Shown here: positions 24,238 to 35,779 of the stretch, in pieces
How positions within the stretch are numbered: position 1 is the stretch's first letter
Layout: the number at the start of each line of letters is the position of its first letter
Source: Isoetes taiwanensis
Taxonomy: Eukaryota > Streptophyta > Lycopodiopsida > Isoetales > Isoetaceae
Reading direction: 5' to 3'
Assembly (NCBI GenBank): GCA_021234155.1
Contig: JAJEKV010000001.1
Coordinates: 24,601,189-24,665,188 of the forward strand
Length of the DNA: 64,000 bases
Translations under genes and position numbers: made by a program
Notes under the pieces: generated by a model
Told to the model about the DNA's origin: nothing
The model's input: the letters and a program-made list of their open reading frames with translations, nothing else
Databases searched by the model: none

Positions 24238-27200
24238 CGTATTTCTTAGGCACTTCGGCAGTGCGTCCTGATATTATTTGCATTCAGGAGCATAAGTGTC
24301 ACAGGGGTGATATGTCCAGGCTCATGAATATGGTTGGTAGGCAGTTTGGCTTTATTGCTTCTTCTTCTGGGCGGACTAGTGGGGGTACTCTTATTGCTTG
24401 GAAGATGGATGTGCAGGTCACATACTCTGCAGCAGACAGGTTTGGTCGGTGGGCAATAATTAAGTGGTTGGAGGGCGGGCAAGAGTGGGGGATTGTTAAT
24501 GTTTATGCCCCTAATCAGCCTTCTCGGTGAGGGGGTGCTTTGTGGGCCACAAATCCGGAATAAGTTCGAGCCCTTGGTGGGTTGCGTGGTTGCTTGGTTG
24601 TTGTTAGGGGATTTCAATATGGTAGAGCGAGTAGAAGATCGCTCTGGTTCTCGGCACCCAGCTTGTGCGGGGGATTTGAGAGGGACCCGCTGGTCTCGCT
24701 TTGTTGCGAGATTTGGCCTTGGTTGAGGTCCACAGGGGACTTGTCTTTCACCTATTGTAATAGGCAGATTGGTGCGGCGGGCGGGCGTATCGCGAGGCAT
24801 GACCGGTGCTATGCTTCCCCATGCGCATTGGATGGTGTGCCCTCTTTGCGCCGGGAGTAACATTCTGTCTACCTCCATTTCGATCATTACCCTCGGGTTT
24901 TGTCGGTCGGTCGCGGTTGCCTCTCGGCCTTCTCGGGCGGTGTTCCGTTTGAACACCCCGCTTCGGCTGATCGCGGATTTCTCGGCCAGTGCGGGAGTTG
25001 TGGCTTGATACCTTTTCATCTCTCGAAGGGTATGTCTGGTATGGTGACCGCGTTGGCGAGGTGAAGCGTTTTGCTAAGGTTTTTGGTAGGCGGCGTGTGC
25101 AGCAGGAGCGGCGGGGAGTTGCATAGTCTTTATCGGGGAGTTGGAGAAGATTCGGTAGCCCTTCGATGGCATTAGGGAGAATGCGGTGTTGCGGCGTATT
25201 GTTGCTTTGGAGCGGGTTAAAAGTGCATGAGGCGCTGTGTGAAGGCAGCCCTTACCCGTTGAAGGAGGGGGATACAAGTTCGTTCTGGTGTTCTTCGTGA
25301 AAGCAGCTAAGCGCGGCGATATGCGGCATCTATGGCGTCCCTTGCTTTGCCCGATGGCGGACTTTGGAGGATCCCGGCCGAGTTGCAGAGGGTATGTGCA
25401 TGCTCATTTCTCGGGGGTTTTTCAAAATGCCTCTTCCCTATGAGCGGGAGATGCGGGAGCTTGTTTTGGGGGTCGTTAAGCCATCTATTTTGCCTCACCA
25501 ACGTGAGAGCTTGGAGCGCGAGAGCTCTCCGGAGAGGATTTAGCGGAGGCATGTATGTGCATGGCCAAGGATAAATGTCCCGGGCTGGATGGCATCCCCT
25601 GTGGAGTTCTTTCACTTATTGGGAGTGGGCTGGTGAGTCTGTGGTACCAGGTGTATCTTGAGTTGCCTGCAGGTCTTCTCACATGGATAGGATCTTGAAT
25701 ACCGCATGTGCATTTCCTTGATTCCTAAGGTTAAGCGACCTTCTACTATTAATGATTGGAGGCCTATATCCTTGTTGTCCTCCTCAGGTACAAGATTATT
25801 AAAGAAAGCCCTGGCCGAAAGTTGAAGCCGGTGTTGACTTCTTCCATTAGTAAGGTGCGATCTGGGTTTGTTCCCGGGAGGAACATTTTGACTAATGTTG
25901 CCGCAGCTTATGAGGGCCTTTATTGGGCCGGGAGAACAGTCAAGGCATTGCCTATCTTAAGCTTGACTTTGCCAAAGCTTATGATAGTGTCCGTTGGGAG
26001 TTCTTATGCGCCATGATGTTAGCGTTGGGCTGTGGTCCACGCTTTTCACAGTCATGATGAAGCTGCATAGGTCGGCCGCGCTACGGTGGTGTGTGCGGGG
26101 TGAACCCTCCGCCTTTTTCTCCTTAGGCGGAGGGTGCGTCGTGGGTGCCCTTTGGCACCATTTTTGTTCTGATTGTGGCGGAGGCACCGTCTCGATTGTT
26201 TTTGGCTGCAAAGGGGGGGGGGTGGTGGATGGGCTTGGATGCGGGATGGTAGTCGCCAGATTATTAACCGGTTCGCCGATGACACTTTTCTCTTCTTGGT
26301 GGCGTAAGAGAGGAATTTCGCGGAATGTGAAGGGTTTGTTTGGATACTTTCTCCTTGGCCTCGGGCATTCTTCCGAATTGGGGCAAATGCTCCGCATTAT
26401 GGGCCCAGTTGGCTCCGCCTCCCCCTGTTTTGGCTCTATTCCCTTGGAAGGTGCTTCCGGGTAATGTGTGTACTAAGTGTTGGGTATTCCCTTTGGAGGG
26501 GATGTTTCCATGGGGAGGGTGTGGGATGAGATTTTTCGGGGTTGCGAAACACCTCAATTGGTGGAAGGGTAGCAAGTTGTCCATGGCGGTGGGATCACTA
26601 TTGCCAAGTCGATTTTTTGTAGCACTCATGTGTATCTGACATCTGCGATGTTAGCTCCCCGAGGGTAAGATACGCTTTGGATAAGATTGTTCGAAATTTT
26701 GTGTGGGGCGGGATGATGAAGGGGCGGTTGTTAAAGTGGCTTGGTGGAAGTGTCTCCGCCCGGGAGGATGGGGGCTTGGCCATTCGGATTTGGCACCGCA
26801 TAGTAAGGTGTTGGTCTCTAAGTTTATTTGGAGCATTCTCAGGATGGAGCATCTTCTCCTGGTGCGGCACTATTGTGGCAATCTCTTAGCCATTGTGTGG
26901 CATTTGGAAAGTCGTCATTGCATGTAGAGTTGCCACGGCATTGTTGTATGGTCTCCGGCCTTTCCCACATGCATCCCCTTTTCTCCGGGGTTTCGGGGCT
27001 TGGGATCACGTCGCGTGTGCTCTTCGGCTAGATTATGCCTCGGTTTATCACCACTCTTCTCCTTTCTTGTGGGTTCCTCTACCCCCTCAACGCGTTGCCC
27101 TTGGGCGCCACTTGCATGCATGCTGGACGGGGTTCCTTGAGGCCGTTGGAGGCGACTCTTTGTGCTCACCTTGGAGGATTGGTATTGGGATGGTCGGCTA

Positions 27201-28103
27201 GCTTCGTGGGAGTTCTTTTCGAGCTCACTTTACGCTGAAGGGCGATGGCCAGGGCTATCACGGGAACAAGTGGCGGGGGTATTCCGCTACACATACCTAT
27301 AGTCCCTCGGGTGATGTGGTGGTGCGGGTTTGGAAGGTTCATCCGAGATGTTGTATCTTCTTGTTTTGTGCGGTCTTGTTACCGGGTGTTGGCTATTCAT
27401 GACACTCTGCCCCCTTCGTGCAAGTGGTCTCTGCGGCTTCAGGGTTCTCGATGGCTTCGGTTTGGGCGTGGACATGGAGCTCACTTCCCCACCGAAGGTT
27501 CGGTGCTTGGCGGTGGTGCACCGCAATGCGGGGTGAATGTCCTTGTGAGTCGGTTTAGGCGGGTGTGAGCCCTCTTTGCCCTTGTTGTGGCCTTCATCAT
27601 TGAGGCTGTGGAGCATTATGCGGTTTTATGCCCTCACTTGCGGGTTGCACGGGATTGGGTCGGGGCTCGGTTTGGTGAGATTGAATAGCCAACAATTGCT
27701 TGCTTCATGTATATCCTCGGTGCTTGGCGGCAGTGCGGCCAGCAAGCCTTGCATCTGTCGTGGGCTTGGTTGGTGTGGTTGATTTGGAAGCGGCGGCGGT
27801 TGTGGATCTTTCAGGGAATTCAGCAGCCTGCAGCCTCTCTGATTCCTCGACTCAGGTACAAGCTATTTCAAAGCTTTTTGGTGTTCCCGGGATTAGTAGA
27901 GCGGAAGTTTTCCATTTGGCGGGACTTCTTGGGTGTGGTAGATGGTGATGGCCAGTTTGTACAGCAGTAGAGTTGCAGTTGTTGTGGAGTGTCGAGGTAT
28001 CACTGTCTCTTTGGGGCAGTTCTCCTTCCTCCTCACTTGTTTTGTAACATTACCATTCTTTTAATATATTGCTGACACAGTTCTTAAAAAAAAAAAAAAA
28101 AAC
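24238..28103 (+). mobile_element. GC-rich LINE (L1-like), decayed, with poly(A) tail
   Basis: An APE-type endonuclease starts the element: RPDIICIQEHKCHRGDMS, SSGRTSGGTLIAW, WGIVNVYAPNQPSR, then LLGDFNMVE near 24,604. RT pieces follow in broken frames: SDLL-IGGLYPCC near 25,740, VRSGFVPGRNILTN near 25,850, LKLDFAKAYDSVRWEFL near 25,960 (first RT Asp), then LASGILPNWGKCSALW near 26,350. The copy ends with an 18-A tail at 28,086-28,103. It is visibly richer in G and C than its surroundings and than the (ATTCT)-tailed LINEs, and is a different lineage. Stops and frameshifts are frequent. The 5' end is truncated within the endonuclease. No exact target duplication was found; CGTATTTCTT before and CGTTTCTTTA after are only weakly alike. 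Confidence 0.85.
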
Positions 28104-28522
28104 GTTTCTTTATTTCAATATGTTCAAAGGCACGATTGCAGTATAGCAGATGGATATAGCACTCCATCTTCTCTCTTTCCTCATGTATAACATATTTTCC
28201 ATGTTTAAAAACAAGGGATTTATTTTTTGGATAAATATCATTTCCATCAATACCTTCTTCCATAACTAGAAAACCAAAACCAAACTCATCTTAAAATCCA
28301 AATACTTCAAATAAAACACATCTAAATCATATTTTAACAAGTCCTAGAGTTTCTAGAAAAATTCAATCTCCTTTTTGGTGTCATGGACAGACTATTATTC
28401 TGGATTCCAGCAGAGCTAAATTCACTTGCTTGCAGACTTCCAAAGCTCCCATGCCCAACAGTGGGTGATGGAGTTTGTGGAGCTCTAACATTCTGACCAC
28501 GTCCCCGATTATAGTACATAGG
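28104..28522 (-). pseudogene. Middle part of the same decayed coding region
   Basis: The minus-strand frame from about 28,265 reads MEEGIDGNDIYPKNKSLVF, HGKYVIHEEREKMECYIHLL and YCNRAFEHIEIKKR, and stops at the poly(A) junction of the inserted LINE. Upstream, 28,519-28,334 reads YYNRGRGQNVRAPQTPSP, a low-complexity segment that may continue the Arg/Gly-rich end of the 315-codon frame. Confidence 0.45.
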
Positions 28523-28544
28523 TGCAGCAAAATTGGCCTAATGC

Positions 28545-29492
28545 CTACCTCGACCCCCGACCTCTTCGTGAATTATTAGCATCATTGTCATTATATGTCT
28601 CATTCAAATTGAAAGGATGCTTATTGGTAGCCCAATTTCTGATATTTCTGCCACTTCTAACAGAAAAAGATTGTGGCATGATTATCTTTTCTATCATGAC
28701 AACTGCTTCTGCATTATCATACTTCTGAAGAATTCTTGGAGGACTCCCATTCACATATTCAGTAGCATCTTCTAGCATTATTTCCCTTATATTCAAATAT
28801 ATAATCAATGCCTTAACTGCTTGTTGGGTTGTATCTTTCATCAACCACTGTAAGAAGGCAGCTATTTGGTCTTCCAAAGAGCTAAGCTCTGAAAAGCATA
28901 TACTCAGATTATTCACCATATACCATAGTATGTGGTCAAACCACAGAATTTTTGGTCCTTGGCACTTATCACCACAAGAACATTTGACATAAGGTCCCCA
29001 CATAGCTTTTTCATACTCTATGTTTCGTTCACCGGCAACATTAACAGGACCTCTAATTAATGCTTTCATAGGAGACGTACATTTTTTATGGTCATATAAG
29101 TTCATCGTGAACTTATCCAATATAATCTCCCCTCTAAACGCTTGCACTGCTCTTTCTGCATCTTTTCTGCAAAGACCTTTAAATGCTTGGATAGTAGCAT
29201 AAGTATATCCAAAAGCTAGGAAAATCAACGTATCAATAATGAAAGGTGCAACTAATTGAAGGGACCAAAGAGTCCACATTCTATACTGATGGTTGGCTGT
29301 AATATCCTCAATGGTTCTAGCTGGAACAAATGGATGAAAATATTTCTTATATTGTTCCACTAGTTTATCTTCTTCAGAGAAATCCTCCTCATTAGATTTC
29401 AAGAACTGTCTAGTTTCTTCCTTGATTTGTCTGCTCACCATAAGGGGATGCTGATATATTGAAATATTAGGTGTGTAATTCAGAGGCATCAC
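28545..29492 (-). CDS. Unrecognised 315-codon open frame, probable mobile-element or orphan protein
   Basis: This is the longest intact frame of the 23.7-30.3 kb region. It reads MMPLNYTPNISIYQHPLMVS, then a charged segment (KEETRQFLKSNEEDFSEEDK), an aromatic stretch YRMWTLWSLQLVAPFIID, GLCRKDAERAVQAFRGEI, a Cys block MWGPYVKCSCGDKCQGPK near residues 165-182, WLMKDTTQQAVKALI, and ends Arg/Gly-rich (NNSRRGRGSR). I recognise no domain. The CSCGDKC block could bind metal. In an overlapping frame just upstream (29,627-29,472) a coiled-coil-like peptide MERLQKLERNLLNLINEDYK ends as this frame begins, so a frameshift or an intron may join them. Confidence 0.45.
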   Translation of the reverse strand: MMPLNYTPNISIYQHPLMVSRQIKEETRQFLKSNEEDFSEEDKLVEQYKKYFHPFVPARTIEDITANHQYRMWTLWSLQLVAPFIIDTLIFLAFGYTYATIQAFKGLCRKDAERAVQAFRGEIILDKFTMNLYDHKKCTSPMKALIRGPVNVAGERNIEYEKAMWGPYVKCSCGDKCQGPKILWFDHILWYMVNNLSICFSELSSLEDQIAAFLQWLMKDTTQQAVKALIIYLNIREIMLEDATEYVNGSPPRILQKYDNAEAVVMIEKIIMPQSFSVRSGRNIRNWATNKHPFNLNETYNDNDANNSRRGRGSR

Positions 29493-30344
29493 TGGTGGCG
29501 ATATGGCTTGCCATCCTCAAGGTTTTCTCAAAGTCTTTTGCAAGCTGCAAATAAGACTGAGCCTCCTTATAATCTTCATTAATCAAGTTCAAGAGATTTC
29601 TTTCTAACTTTTGAAGTCTCTCCATCACATTACCATTTTCTGCTTCTGTTATACAGCAGTTACACCATCATTACAATTAATGGTGTTTAGCAGTGTAGGA
29701 TCATCTTCATTAGCAGCCCTCTCTTTCTCAATAAGAAATCCATGGAACTCCTTGCATTTAATCAATGACAATAATGCTTGCACAAATGGAGATGGGGGAG
29801 TGATGGGACTATCATATCCCCGATCACAGAGATCCTTGGCCCATTTATTGCTGGAATCTCCCATCTGAAATAGAGAAAAATTTATGAGAAATTTATGAGA
29901 AAGGCATAAAGCCATCAAAGTAAAATATGAAATGATGTACTCCTACCACAACGTACGTGACGGTGTTTTCCCTGAAAACAAATGTGTGTTGCATAGCATA
30001 TCATAACAATGCATAGCAAAACAAATCTTTGCATAAGATAAAACTAAACTACAAAAGATATAAAACAATAGCATATGCATTGCATGACTGTCACATTTCA
30101 TTTCAAATTTTACAATGATTTGATCTCATAACATTCTCAAAAACTACTCCGAAAATATCGCCATGTCTCTCTTGTTGAATAGATACTCCCAATCCAAAGT
30201 CAAGGACCGAAGCTCACCTGCATCCATCCAAGAGCATACGTTAGAGTAAAAACTGTAACACGACTTGGGAACTGCAGGCTTCAATACTTCAGTCCAGTTG
30301 TTATCCATGTCCGGCTTCAAATTAAGATTTAACATGTTCAACAA
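29472..30344 (-). pseudogene. 5' pieces of the decayed coding region
   Basis: Frames at 29,880-29,649 (MGDSSNKWAKDLCDRGYDSP, LLSLIKCKEFHGFLIEKERA; preceded by a CTATTTCAG acceptor) and 30,344-30,144 (LKPDMDNNWTEVLKPAVPKS, CYSFYSNVCSWMDAG, then a GCAG|GTGAGC donor near 30,217) look like exons. The simplest joining of these two does not keep frame, so either an exon is missing or they are damaged. Confidence 0.35.
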
Positions 30345-31498
30345 GAACTAATTAATCATAACAAATTTTAAGAGATTATTGAAAGGCTCAAAAAAAGATG
30401 CAGTAGGCTTTTTGATCAGGCTTTACGATCCAGGATGCATTTATTGCAATCATTCAGTATAACGAGATGGCCATATGGATATGAATTCCAATACCATCAT
30501 TTTAATCATGATTTCTCAAAAATGTCGAACAAGATCATTTGAATACCTGGAAGGATCTTCTTCAATACTTTGGCCTCAGTTTGCTGCTGTAACAAATGGA
30601 CAGAGCAGACTAGAATAAATTCCAATACATTGTGCAAAGCTTTTTGCAAAAATCAGACAGAAAGGATTTAAAAAAATCGATTCCTATGATGAAAATTTGC
30701 AAACACACAAGAAATTCTTGCACTGTTTTTACCAATCAAACCTTTTTCCTGTCTGAATAAGAGCTCCAGATATACCAGAATGCAACTAACTGCCAGTCTC
30801 CCTGGATATGGTGGATTTGAGCTCCCAGAACAACTCCAGAAACGAACCAGCTACGCTCCAAAGAAATCGCCAGGCCTTGATATGGCCGCCGCCGGATCTG
30901 GCTGATCCGGCATGAAATCCATGTTGAGAGAACAAAAACGGCCACTTTTTAGGTCTCCTGTGGCATGTCGGTATCCAAGGAGATGCATCCACAAAGTTTT
31001 TCTGAAAAAAAGAATTGACCTAATTTTTTTTTAACAAAAATCTTTTAACCATTACCTTAGTTGCTAGGATTTTATTTATCCTTTGGCTATAACTAAGGAT
31101 TTTTCAAGAATAGGCCAACAATTTTGTATATAGAGAAATCTCCTCTAGGTATGTCATGTATTGACGAAACATTGGATTACATGAGGAAATACACTTTCAT
31201 CCATATTCGGTCGCCATTGCCTTGCATTTTTACCCGGGATGGTTCACCTAATGGCGAGGCAACCTTTCTCCCGTAGGATTAGTACTAAATCCACCCGTAG
31301 AAATGTGGTTCTGGCTTACCATTGGGGGTTCATTTTTTATGACCATGCCATGTCCAGAAATGAGTGCTTTAGTATTATTATTCCCATCGACATTCGTACA
31401 TAAACAAATATATTGAGGATATTCTATAATGCCGGGATGGTTCACCTAATGGCGAGGCAACCTAGTGCTAAATCCACTAGCTAAAAATGTGGTTCTGA
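30345..31498. other. No gene seen; 203-bp spaced direct repeat at the end
   Basis: The block CCGGGATGGTTCACCTAATG followed by GCGAGGCAACCT occurs at about 31,233 and 31,435, and both copies lead into AAATCCAC...AAATGTGGTTCTG. The second copy abuts the start of the minisatellite. No coding region is supported. Confidence 0.5.
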
Positions 31499-33245
31499 CA
31501 TGCCAAGGTGGCTCAAACATTCCACCTAAGCTCCAACATGCCACCTAGGCTAAAACATGCCAAGGTGTCTCAAACATGCCACGCGGGCTCCAACATGCTA
31601 CCTACGCTCAGACATGCCAAGGTGGCTCAAACATACCACATTGACTCCAACATGCCACCTAGGCTCCAACATGCCAAGGCGGCTCAAACACGCCACATGG
31701 GCTCCAACATGCCACCTAGGCTCCAACATGCCAAGGCGGCTCAAACACCCCACATGGGCTCCAACATGCCACCTAGGCTCCAACATGCCAAGGTGGCTCA
31801 AACATGGCAAGGTGGCTCATCTCAAACATGGCAAGGTGGCTCAAACATGCCACTCATCTCAAACATGCCAAGGTGACTCCAACATGCCAAGGTGGCTCAA
31901 ACATGCCACGTGGGCTCCAACATGCCACCTAGGCTCCAACATGCCAAGGTGGCTCAACATGCCACCTAGGTTCCAACATGCCAAGGTAGCTCAGACATGC
32001 CACGTGGGCTCCCAAAATGCCACCTAGGCTCTAACATGCCAAGGTGGCTCAAACATGCCACTAGGCTCAAACATGCCAAGGTGGCTCAAACATGCCACGC
32101 GGGCTCCAACATGTCACCTAGGCTCCAACATGCCAAGGCGGCTCAAACATACCACCTAGGCCCTAACATGCCAAGGTGGATCAAACATGCCATGTGGGCT
32201 CCAACATGCCACCTAGGCTTTAACATGCCAAGGTGGCTCAAGCATGCCACCTAGGACCAACATGCCACCTAGGCTCAAACATGACAAGGTGGCTCAAATA
32301 CGCCACGTGGGATCCAACATGCCAAGATGGCTCAAACACACCACGTGGGCTCCCAACATGCCACCTAGGCTCCAACATGCCAAGGTGGCTCAAACATGCC
32401 ACTCATCTCAAACATGCCAAGGTGACTCAAACATGCCAAGGTGGCTCAAACATGCTACGCGGGCTCCAACATGCCACCTAGGCTCCAACATGCCAAGGAG
32501 TATTTTTTTGCTAGTGGTGTACAAAAAAACGAAATTCAAGCACTAAATCAACACCTTCATAAGTAACATGTGTGATCGTTAATCACATTGCCAGTATGCT
32601 CATTATGTAATACCTAAATAAAGAACATCCCAATAATTTTTGAAGGGCAATGAAGGGAAAGGGAAGGGCAATGAAGGGTAGCTTGAAGGGCAATCAGCAG
32701 TAAACCAGCATCTGTGTCAGGACATGCTAAAGTGTGCATCACTAGTAAAAAAAGACTCCAGAGGTGGCTCAAACATGCCACCTAGGCATCAACATGCCAC
32801 CTAGACAAAAATATGCAAAGGTGGCTCAAACATGCCAAGGTGGCTCAAAAATGCCACGCGGGCTCCAGGCTCCAACATGCCAAGGTGGCTCAAACATGCC
32901 AAGGTAACATGCCATGTGGGCTCCAACATGCCACCTAGGTCCAGCATGCCAAGGCGGCTCAGGCATGCTAAAGTGGCTCAAACATGCCACCTAGGCTCCA
33001 ACATGACAAGGTGGCTCAAACATGCCAAGGTGGCTCAAACATGCCACATGGGCTCCAACATGCCACCTAGGCTCCAACATGCCAAGGTCGCTCAAACATG
33101 CCACGTGGGCTCCAACATGCCACCTAGGCTCTAACATGCCACCTAGGCTCAAACATGCCAAGGTGGCTCCAACATGCCACGCGGGCTCCAACATGCCAAG
33201 GTGGCTCAAGCATGCCACCTAGACTCAAGCATGCCACCTAGGCAC
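31499..33245 (+). repeat. 19-bp minisatellite array, left arm (interrupted 32,500-32,760)
   Basis: The array has a 19-bp unit with three main types differing in the last bases: GCTCAAACATGCCAAGGTG, GCTCCAACATGCCACCTAG and GCTCCAACATGCCACGTGG. They alternate irregularly over about 1.5 kb, with a 260-bp non-array insert. One type carries CACGTG, the G-box core; another carries the palindrome CCTAGG. Because three units equal 57 bp, long frames with a 19-residue period appear on both strands and are not genes. Confidence 0.95.
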
Positions 33246-33372
33246 TCCAAATGGTGACATGGCATGCCAAGTAAGCAAGGCCAAGTTTTGACTAGGTCAA
33301 AAATGAAAGATATGTCCATCTTTCGTCTTTTCATTAGGTGATGTTGGCAAATTTTTAGGTGACATGGCGGAT
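33245..33372 (+). repeat. Array-flanking repeat F, copy 1
   Basis: GGTGACATGGCATGCCAAGT followed by AAGCAAGG-CAAGTTTTGACTAGG and a TGACAT-GGCAAATTTT block recurs at 41,782-41,910. Here it follows the array; there it precedes one, in the same orientation. Confidence 0.85.
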
Positions 33373-33477
33373 GGTGGTGACCTAGACATGATGACTAGGA
33401 CTTCATGCAAGAAATAATGATAGCCTTCGAATTTTTGGTAGAGGAGTTTGGCAAGGGATAGAATAGAGGGATCTTGC

Positions 33478-34895
33478 GCTGACACCCTTCCCCAAATCGA
33501 ACTAGGCCAGGACTTTGCGCGGCTTCCTCATCAGAGGGGAGAGGCCAGACGCCAGAGGACGGACCTCAAAAAGGTTTTCGAGGTAGCCTTTCTTATCCGG
33601 GCTCCTCCTGGGAGGGCAAATGCAAATGCCCCCCCCCCCCCCCCCCCCCCCCGAGCTCGGTTTCCCCTATCGACCATTGAATGCATCGTTCAAGTAACCT
33701 GCCTGAAAGCGGGTTCAAAAAAAATCCAAGATCGGTGCGGGAGAACTTATCAAACCGCCGCCCCGTCTAAATGATCGGCCAGGTGTAGAAACCCGGATGT
33801 TTTGTCATTCGGGCAGCACAAAGGCTCCAGAATTGAGATTCGACTTTGCCATGTCGTCCGGAACGATAAAATTACCCTAGGGACTAAGTTACGTTGGCAA
33901 CAAAAGAAACACGAACCCTCTACATGGCAATATTTCACAGCCACCTCTTAGGCTAATTGACTACGAACGTGTTGGACATGAGCTACTTTGGTGCTTCTTG
34001 GAGAAGGGGTGGTCCCCTGCCCGAAAAACTTGGTCTCGAGGGGTAGTATCGGCGTTTTGAGTCCATTGGCATAGTCGGTTCCACGGTTTGGCGGGGGGCG
34101 GTTATGCATCCGTGGTAAGGGGCCTTCCGGAGAGGACCTTTGGGGCCGAACTCTTTCTGGAAGGTTTTAAGGGTCCAGCTTCTGGTGTCAACACCCTCCC
34201 TGTATGTAATGACATTGTCCAAGATCCTGATCGAATCTGACAAGGATATAGCCTCCGGAACGTAAACCCTGTGTGTTGCTAGGTTATTGAAGGGTTTACG
34301 TTATAGAGATCGAGTTTTAGTCGGTTGCACTTGGGACATGGTCGAGAAGCTGCAGTTGAAAATGCGAAGCAATAGGAATTGACAGAATAGGGCTTGGATT
34401 TATCTTCCTCCCAGTGTGGCAATTAGAAGTCAAGAGCGCCTTTTGCAGTAGTTTCTTTCATTGCCAAAAATGACCATGTAATTTGCTAGGGTAATTTTGC
34501 CATTTCGGAGGACATGGCGAAGTCGAATCTCCATTCCGGAACCTCTATACTACCCGAACGACAAAACACTTGAGTTTCTAGAAAAGTCCCCCACAGGATG
34601 CTTTAGGGTTTGATAAGTTCTCCTAGACCGATCTTGGATTATTTTGAACCTGCTCAAAGTAGGGCCCTAGAACAGAAATTCAACGGTTGGATAGGGAAGC
34701 CGAGCTCTGCTGGGGGGGGGGGGGGGGTCATTAGCATCAGTGTGTCCCGGAGGGCGTGTCGAGGAAAGGCTGCCGTGGGGAATGTTTTTGGGGTCCATCT
34801 CTTGGGGCTTAGCCTCTCCCCTCCGAAAGGTAGCCGGTGCAAAGTCCCGGCCTTGTTCGACTTGGGGAAGGCCGCTCTTCTATCACCCAATCGTC
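33478..34895. repeat. Large inverted repeat (arms about 440 bp, spacer about 540 bp)
   Basis: The left arm is about 33,478-33,910 and the right arm about 34,451-34,895, its diverged reverse complement. Matching landmarks, outside to inside: GACTTTGC, GGGGAGAGGC, a C run of 24 (33,629-33,652) against a G run of 16 (34,712-34,727), GAGCTCGG, AGAACTTATCAAACC, GGAGATTCGACTTCGCCATG-type, AAAATTACCCTAG and TTGGCAA--AAAGAAAC. The spacer holds no clear ORF of known type. The arms lie between oppositely oriented 19-bp arrays, so the whole 31.5-35.8 kb region folds back on itself. Confidence 0.88.
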
Positions 34896-34932
34896 GGGGA
34901 GGGAGGGAGGGAGGGGGAGGGAGGGAGGGAGG

Positions 34933-35770
34933 GCATGTTGGAGGCTAGGTGGCATAGTTGAGCTACCTTGGCATGTTGGAGGCTAGGTGTTTAGGAGCCC
35001 ACGTGGGCATGTTTGAGACACCTTGGCATGTGAGCCACCTTGGCATGTTGGAGCCCACGTGACATGTTTGAGCCAACTAGGTGGCGGTGTTGGAACCCAC
35101 GTAGCCTAGGTGGCATGCTTGAGCCACCTTGGCATGTTGGAGCTTAGGTGGCATGCTTGAGCAACCTTGGCATGTTGGAGACTAGGTGGCATGTTTGAGC
35201 CAACGTGGCATTGTTGAGACACCTTGGCATTTTGAAGCCTAGGTGTCATGTTGGAGCCCACGTGGCATGGTTGAGCCACCTTGGCATGTTGGAGCCTAGG
35301 TGGCATGTTGGAGCCACCTTGCCATATTGGAGCCTAAGTGGCATGTTTGAGCCACCTTGGCACGCTGGAGCTCACGCGTGGCATGGTTGAGCCACCTTGG
35401 CATGTTGGAGCCTGGTGGCATGTTTGAGCCTCCTTGGCATGTTGGTGCCTAGGTGGCATGTTGAAGCCCACGTGGCATATTTGAGTCACATTGGCATGCT
35501 GGAGCCTAGGTGGCATGTTTGAGCCACCTTGACATGTCAGAGCCTAGGTGGCATGTTTGAACCACCTTGGCATGTTGGAGCCCATGTGGCATGTTTGTGC
35601 CACCTTGGCATTTTGGAGCCCATGTGGTGTGTTTGAGCCACCTTGGCAAGTTGGAGCCCATGTGGCATGTTTGAGCCACCTTCGCATGTTGGAGCCTAGG
35701 TGGCATGTTTGAGCCACCTTGACATGTTGGAGCCTAGGTGGCATGTTGGAGCCTAGGTGGAAGGTTTGAG
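34933..35770 (-). repeat. 19-bp minisatellite array, right arm (inverted)
   Basis: The same units as in the left array, in reverse complement (GGCATGTTGGAGCCTAGGT, GGCATGTTTGAGCCACCTT, GGAGCCCACGTGGCATGTT). The array is preceded by a GGGA-rich tract (34,896-34,932) and ends directly at transposase-like copy A. Confidence 0.95.
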
Positions 35771-35779
35771 CACCTTCAT

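Noticed and set aside
24246-25019. 257-codon minus-strand frame over the LINE endonuclease region
   Set aside because: It is the antisense shadow of the GC-rich LINE; the plus strand carries the recognisable endonuclease motifs.
31508-33222. Long plus- and minus-strand frames with a 19-residue repeat (LKHATWAPTCHLGSNMPRW type)
   Set aside because: They follow from a 19-bp unit lacking stops; similar frames appear in several phases and on both strands, so there is no selected frame.
31499-33245. CRISPR-like array of short repeats
   Set aside because: Units are contiguous with no unique spacers, and the DNA is eukaryotic nuclear; it is a minisatellite.
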